NCBI GenBank assembly: GCA_004297665.1
Contig: SCUP01000136.1
Coordinates: 1-6,185 of the forward strand
Source: Nitrosarchaeum sp.
Lineage (GTDB): Archaea; Thermoproteota; Nitrososphaeria; Nitrososphaerales; Nitrosopumilaceae
Direction of reading: 5' to 3'
DNA length: 6,185 nt
Below are positions 5,612 through 6,185 of this stretch, one piece after another. Both the position numbers and the translations under genes were made by a program. How positions within the stretch are numbered: position 1 is the first letter of the stretch; every line of letters starts with the position of its first letter. The notes beneath the pieces are model-generated. The model saw only the letters and a list, made by a program, of their open reading frames with translations, had not been told where the DNA came from and did not search any database.

Positions 5612-5992
5612 TTGGAGCATGTTTTATTTTTTGATGGAAATACAAAGAGAATATCTTGGGTAATTCAAACAAACAATTCAGTCATAGAGCAAAAAAGAGA
5701 ACATGCTGAAATTTACTTGGATAAAGTAACAAATCAACAATCAAAATACATCGGATTACATGTTGGTTTGTTTTGGGGCATTGGCATGTTTATCATAAAA
5801 AATCAAGACATTGTAAAAGTAGCAATAGATGATAACTCAATATTTGAGCATCTACCAACAAATCAAAAAAGTCATGATGAATTTATTGAAAAAAGAACAT
5901 ATTTTATCAGACAGTTAATTGAACAAAGAAAATTAAAAGTTCATTATGAGTTGATAACTGTCGATAAAAATTTGGCTGCTAAAAAAATATAA
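5612..5992 (+). CDS. Hypothetical protein resembling a degenerate RNase H fold
   Basis: This 126-residue protein starts with TTG; an in-frame TGA at 5606-5608 leaves no room for an earlier start and the next Met is residue 59. The order of elements resembles RNase HI. LFFDGN (5-10) fits the first strand with D8 as the first catalytic Asp, followed by strand ISWVIQTNN. A helix SKYIGLHVGLFWGI (44-57) sits where RNase H has NxAEYxALxxGL, strand VKVAIDD (68-74) fits the third Asp, and helix NSIFEHL and the end VDKNLAAKKI fit the ENxxADxLA region. However, the second acidic residue appears as K45 and the last as K124. If the alignment holds, the protein binds nucleic acid or a partner without RNase H cleavage. 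This is a pattern judgement, not a search result. No membrane segment stands out, although residues 48-63 are hydrophobic. It is divergent from the small gene at 5329-5589. Confidence 0.75.
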   Translation: MEHVLFFDGNTKRISWVIQTNNSVIEQKREHAEIYLDKVTNQQSKYIGLHVGLFWGIGMFIIKNQDIVKVAIDDNSIFEHLPTNQKSHDEFIEKRTYFIRQLIEQRKLKVHYELITVDKNLAAKKI

Positions 5993-6102
5993 TGCAAAGG
6001 CGCTTAAGACCAAAAACGGGAGTTACTTGGTGACAGCTCCGATGCATTTTGTGATTGTACTAGAAAAATGAATCATAAAAGAAAGAGGTGTTCAACATGA
6101 TT
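5993..6102 (+). ncRNA. Possible structured RNA with a GC-rich hairpin
   Basis: This non-coding stretch follows the RNase H-like gene. Bases 6017-6041 are 60 percent G+C in very AT-rich surroundings and fold well. CGGG (6017-6020) pairs with TCCG (6038-6041), including one G-U pair. A one-by-three internal loop follows, then GTTAC (6022-6026) pairs with GTGAC (6030-6034) around a TTG loop. It could be the 3' trailer structure of the upstream gene or a separate small RNA. No C/D-box pair, tRNA shape or SRP motif was found. A 13-codon frame from an ATG overlapping the stop (5992-6033, MQRRLRPKTGVTW) is an alternative reading with little support. The strand is assumed. Confidence 0.3.
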
Positions 6103-6118
6103 GACTATAGTTAAAATC
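6103..6118 (+). promoter_or_regulatory. TATA-like box before a possible gene at the right edge
   Basis: TTGACTATAGTTAAAA, with core TATAGTTAAA centred near 6110, is about 25 bases before the ATG at 6134. This is the spacing expected for a leaderless archaeal gene. Confidence 0.3.
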
Positions 6119-6133
6119 AATTAAAGCGATCAT

Positions 6134-6185
6134 ATGAGATTTACAACAGTTTTTTTAGATTTGTGTAAATTTTTGAAGAAAATCA
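6134..6185 (+). CDS. Possible start of a gene running off the right edge
   Basis: From the ATG at 6134 the frame stays open for 17 codons to the window end, reading MRFTTVFLDLCKFLKKI. The codons look like those of neighbouring genes and a TATA-like box stands at leaderless spacing. The peptide could begin a soluble protein or a short hydrophobic leader, but 17 residues are too few to name anything. An open minus-strand frame of similar length, ending with TGA at 6131-6129, is the competing reading. Confidence 0.3.
   Translation, partial: MRFTTVFLDLCKFLKKI

Noticed and set aside
5490..5672. Minus-strand open frame of 60 codons overlapping both divergent genes
   Set aside because: It runs over the start regions of two better supported genes and shows no protein-like pattern.
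6047..6110. Possible C/D-box small RNA
   Set aside because: GTGATTG and ATGATTG resemble C boxes, but no CTGA D box lies at a proper distance on either strand.
6139..6170. Inverted repeat ATTTACA ... TGTAAAT with a T-run in the loop
   Set aside because: The arms are only seven bases, AT-rich and 18 bases apart, and they fall inside a possible coding start; not distinct enough for a terminator.
1..6185. CRISPR array, insertion sequence, tRNA or rRNA
   Set aside because: No regularly spaced repeats, transposase motifs, terminal inverted repeats, tRNA arms or rRNA-like stretches were found by eye.

Overview
The window looks like a piece of the chromosome of an ammonia-oxidising archaeon of the Nitrososphaeria (Thaumarchaeota), most like the marine Nitrosopumilus group. 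The grounds are a strongly AT-rich sequence, AT-ending codons, TATA-like boxes placed about 25-35 bases before start codons (suggesting leaderless or short-leader transcripts), an ESCRT-III/CdvB-like protein, a TrmB-type regulator and an archaeal-type citrate synthase. The lineage call rests on these features and remembered family resemblance, not on a search.

Left part (1-928, minus strand): a CdvB-like ESCRT-III paralogue (368-928) overlaps by 13 bases the start of a second gene (380 down to the left edge). That second gene encodes a helical protein I do not recognise. The two look translationally coupled. A divergent intergenic region (929-1087) carries TATA-like boxes for both directions and a cluster of GTGTYAC/GTAACAC heptamers that could be an operator.

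Middle part (1088-3800): a TrmB-family regulator with an extra C-terminal domain (1088-2248) is followed after 25 bases by a RidA-like protein starting with GTG (2274-2726), probably in one transcript. Facing them is a DHH/DHHA1 phosphoesterase with a lysine-rich N-terminal tail (2748-3800, minus).

Right part (3845-6185): citrate synthase (4156-5325, plus) is flanked by two small minus-strand genes, a 65-residue protein (3845-4042) and an 86- or 68-residue protein (5329-5589). The two small proteins share a distinctive motif of the form [IL]DxQxQxxG[IL][ST]FYD. The second converges on citrate synthase with only three bases between stop codons, and is nearly back to back with a TTG-started gene (5612-5992) whose product resembles an RNase H fold with two catalytic positions replaced. 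The last 190 bases hold a locally GC-rich hairpin, possibly a small RNA, and a possible gene start at 6134 running off the right edge.

Most genes here are core-chromosome types: cell division/ESCRT, central carbon metabolism, metabolite damage control and nucleic acid or nucleotide hydrolysis. I see no mobile element, tRNA, rRNA or CRISPR array. The least explained material is the CdvB-like pair at the left, the shared-motif small proteins around citrate synthase, and the degenerate RNase H-like protein with the structured stretch after it.
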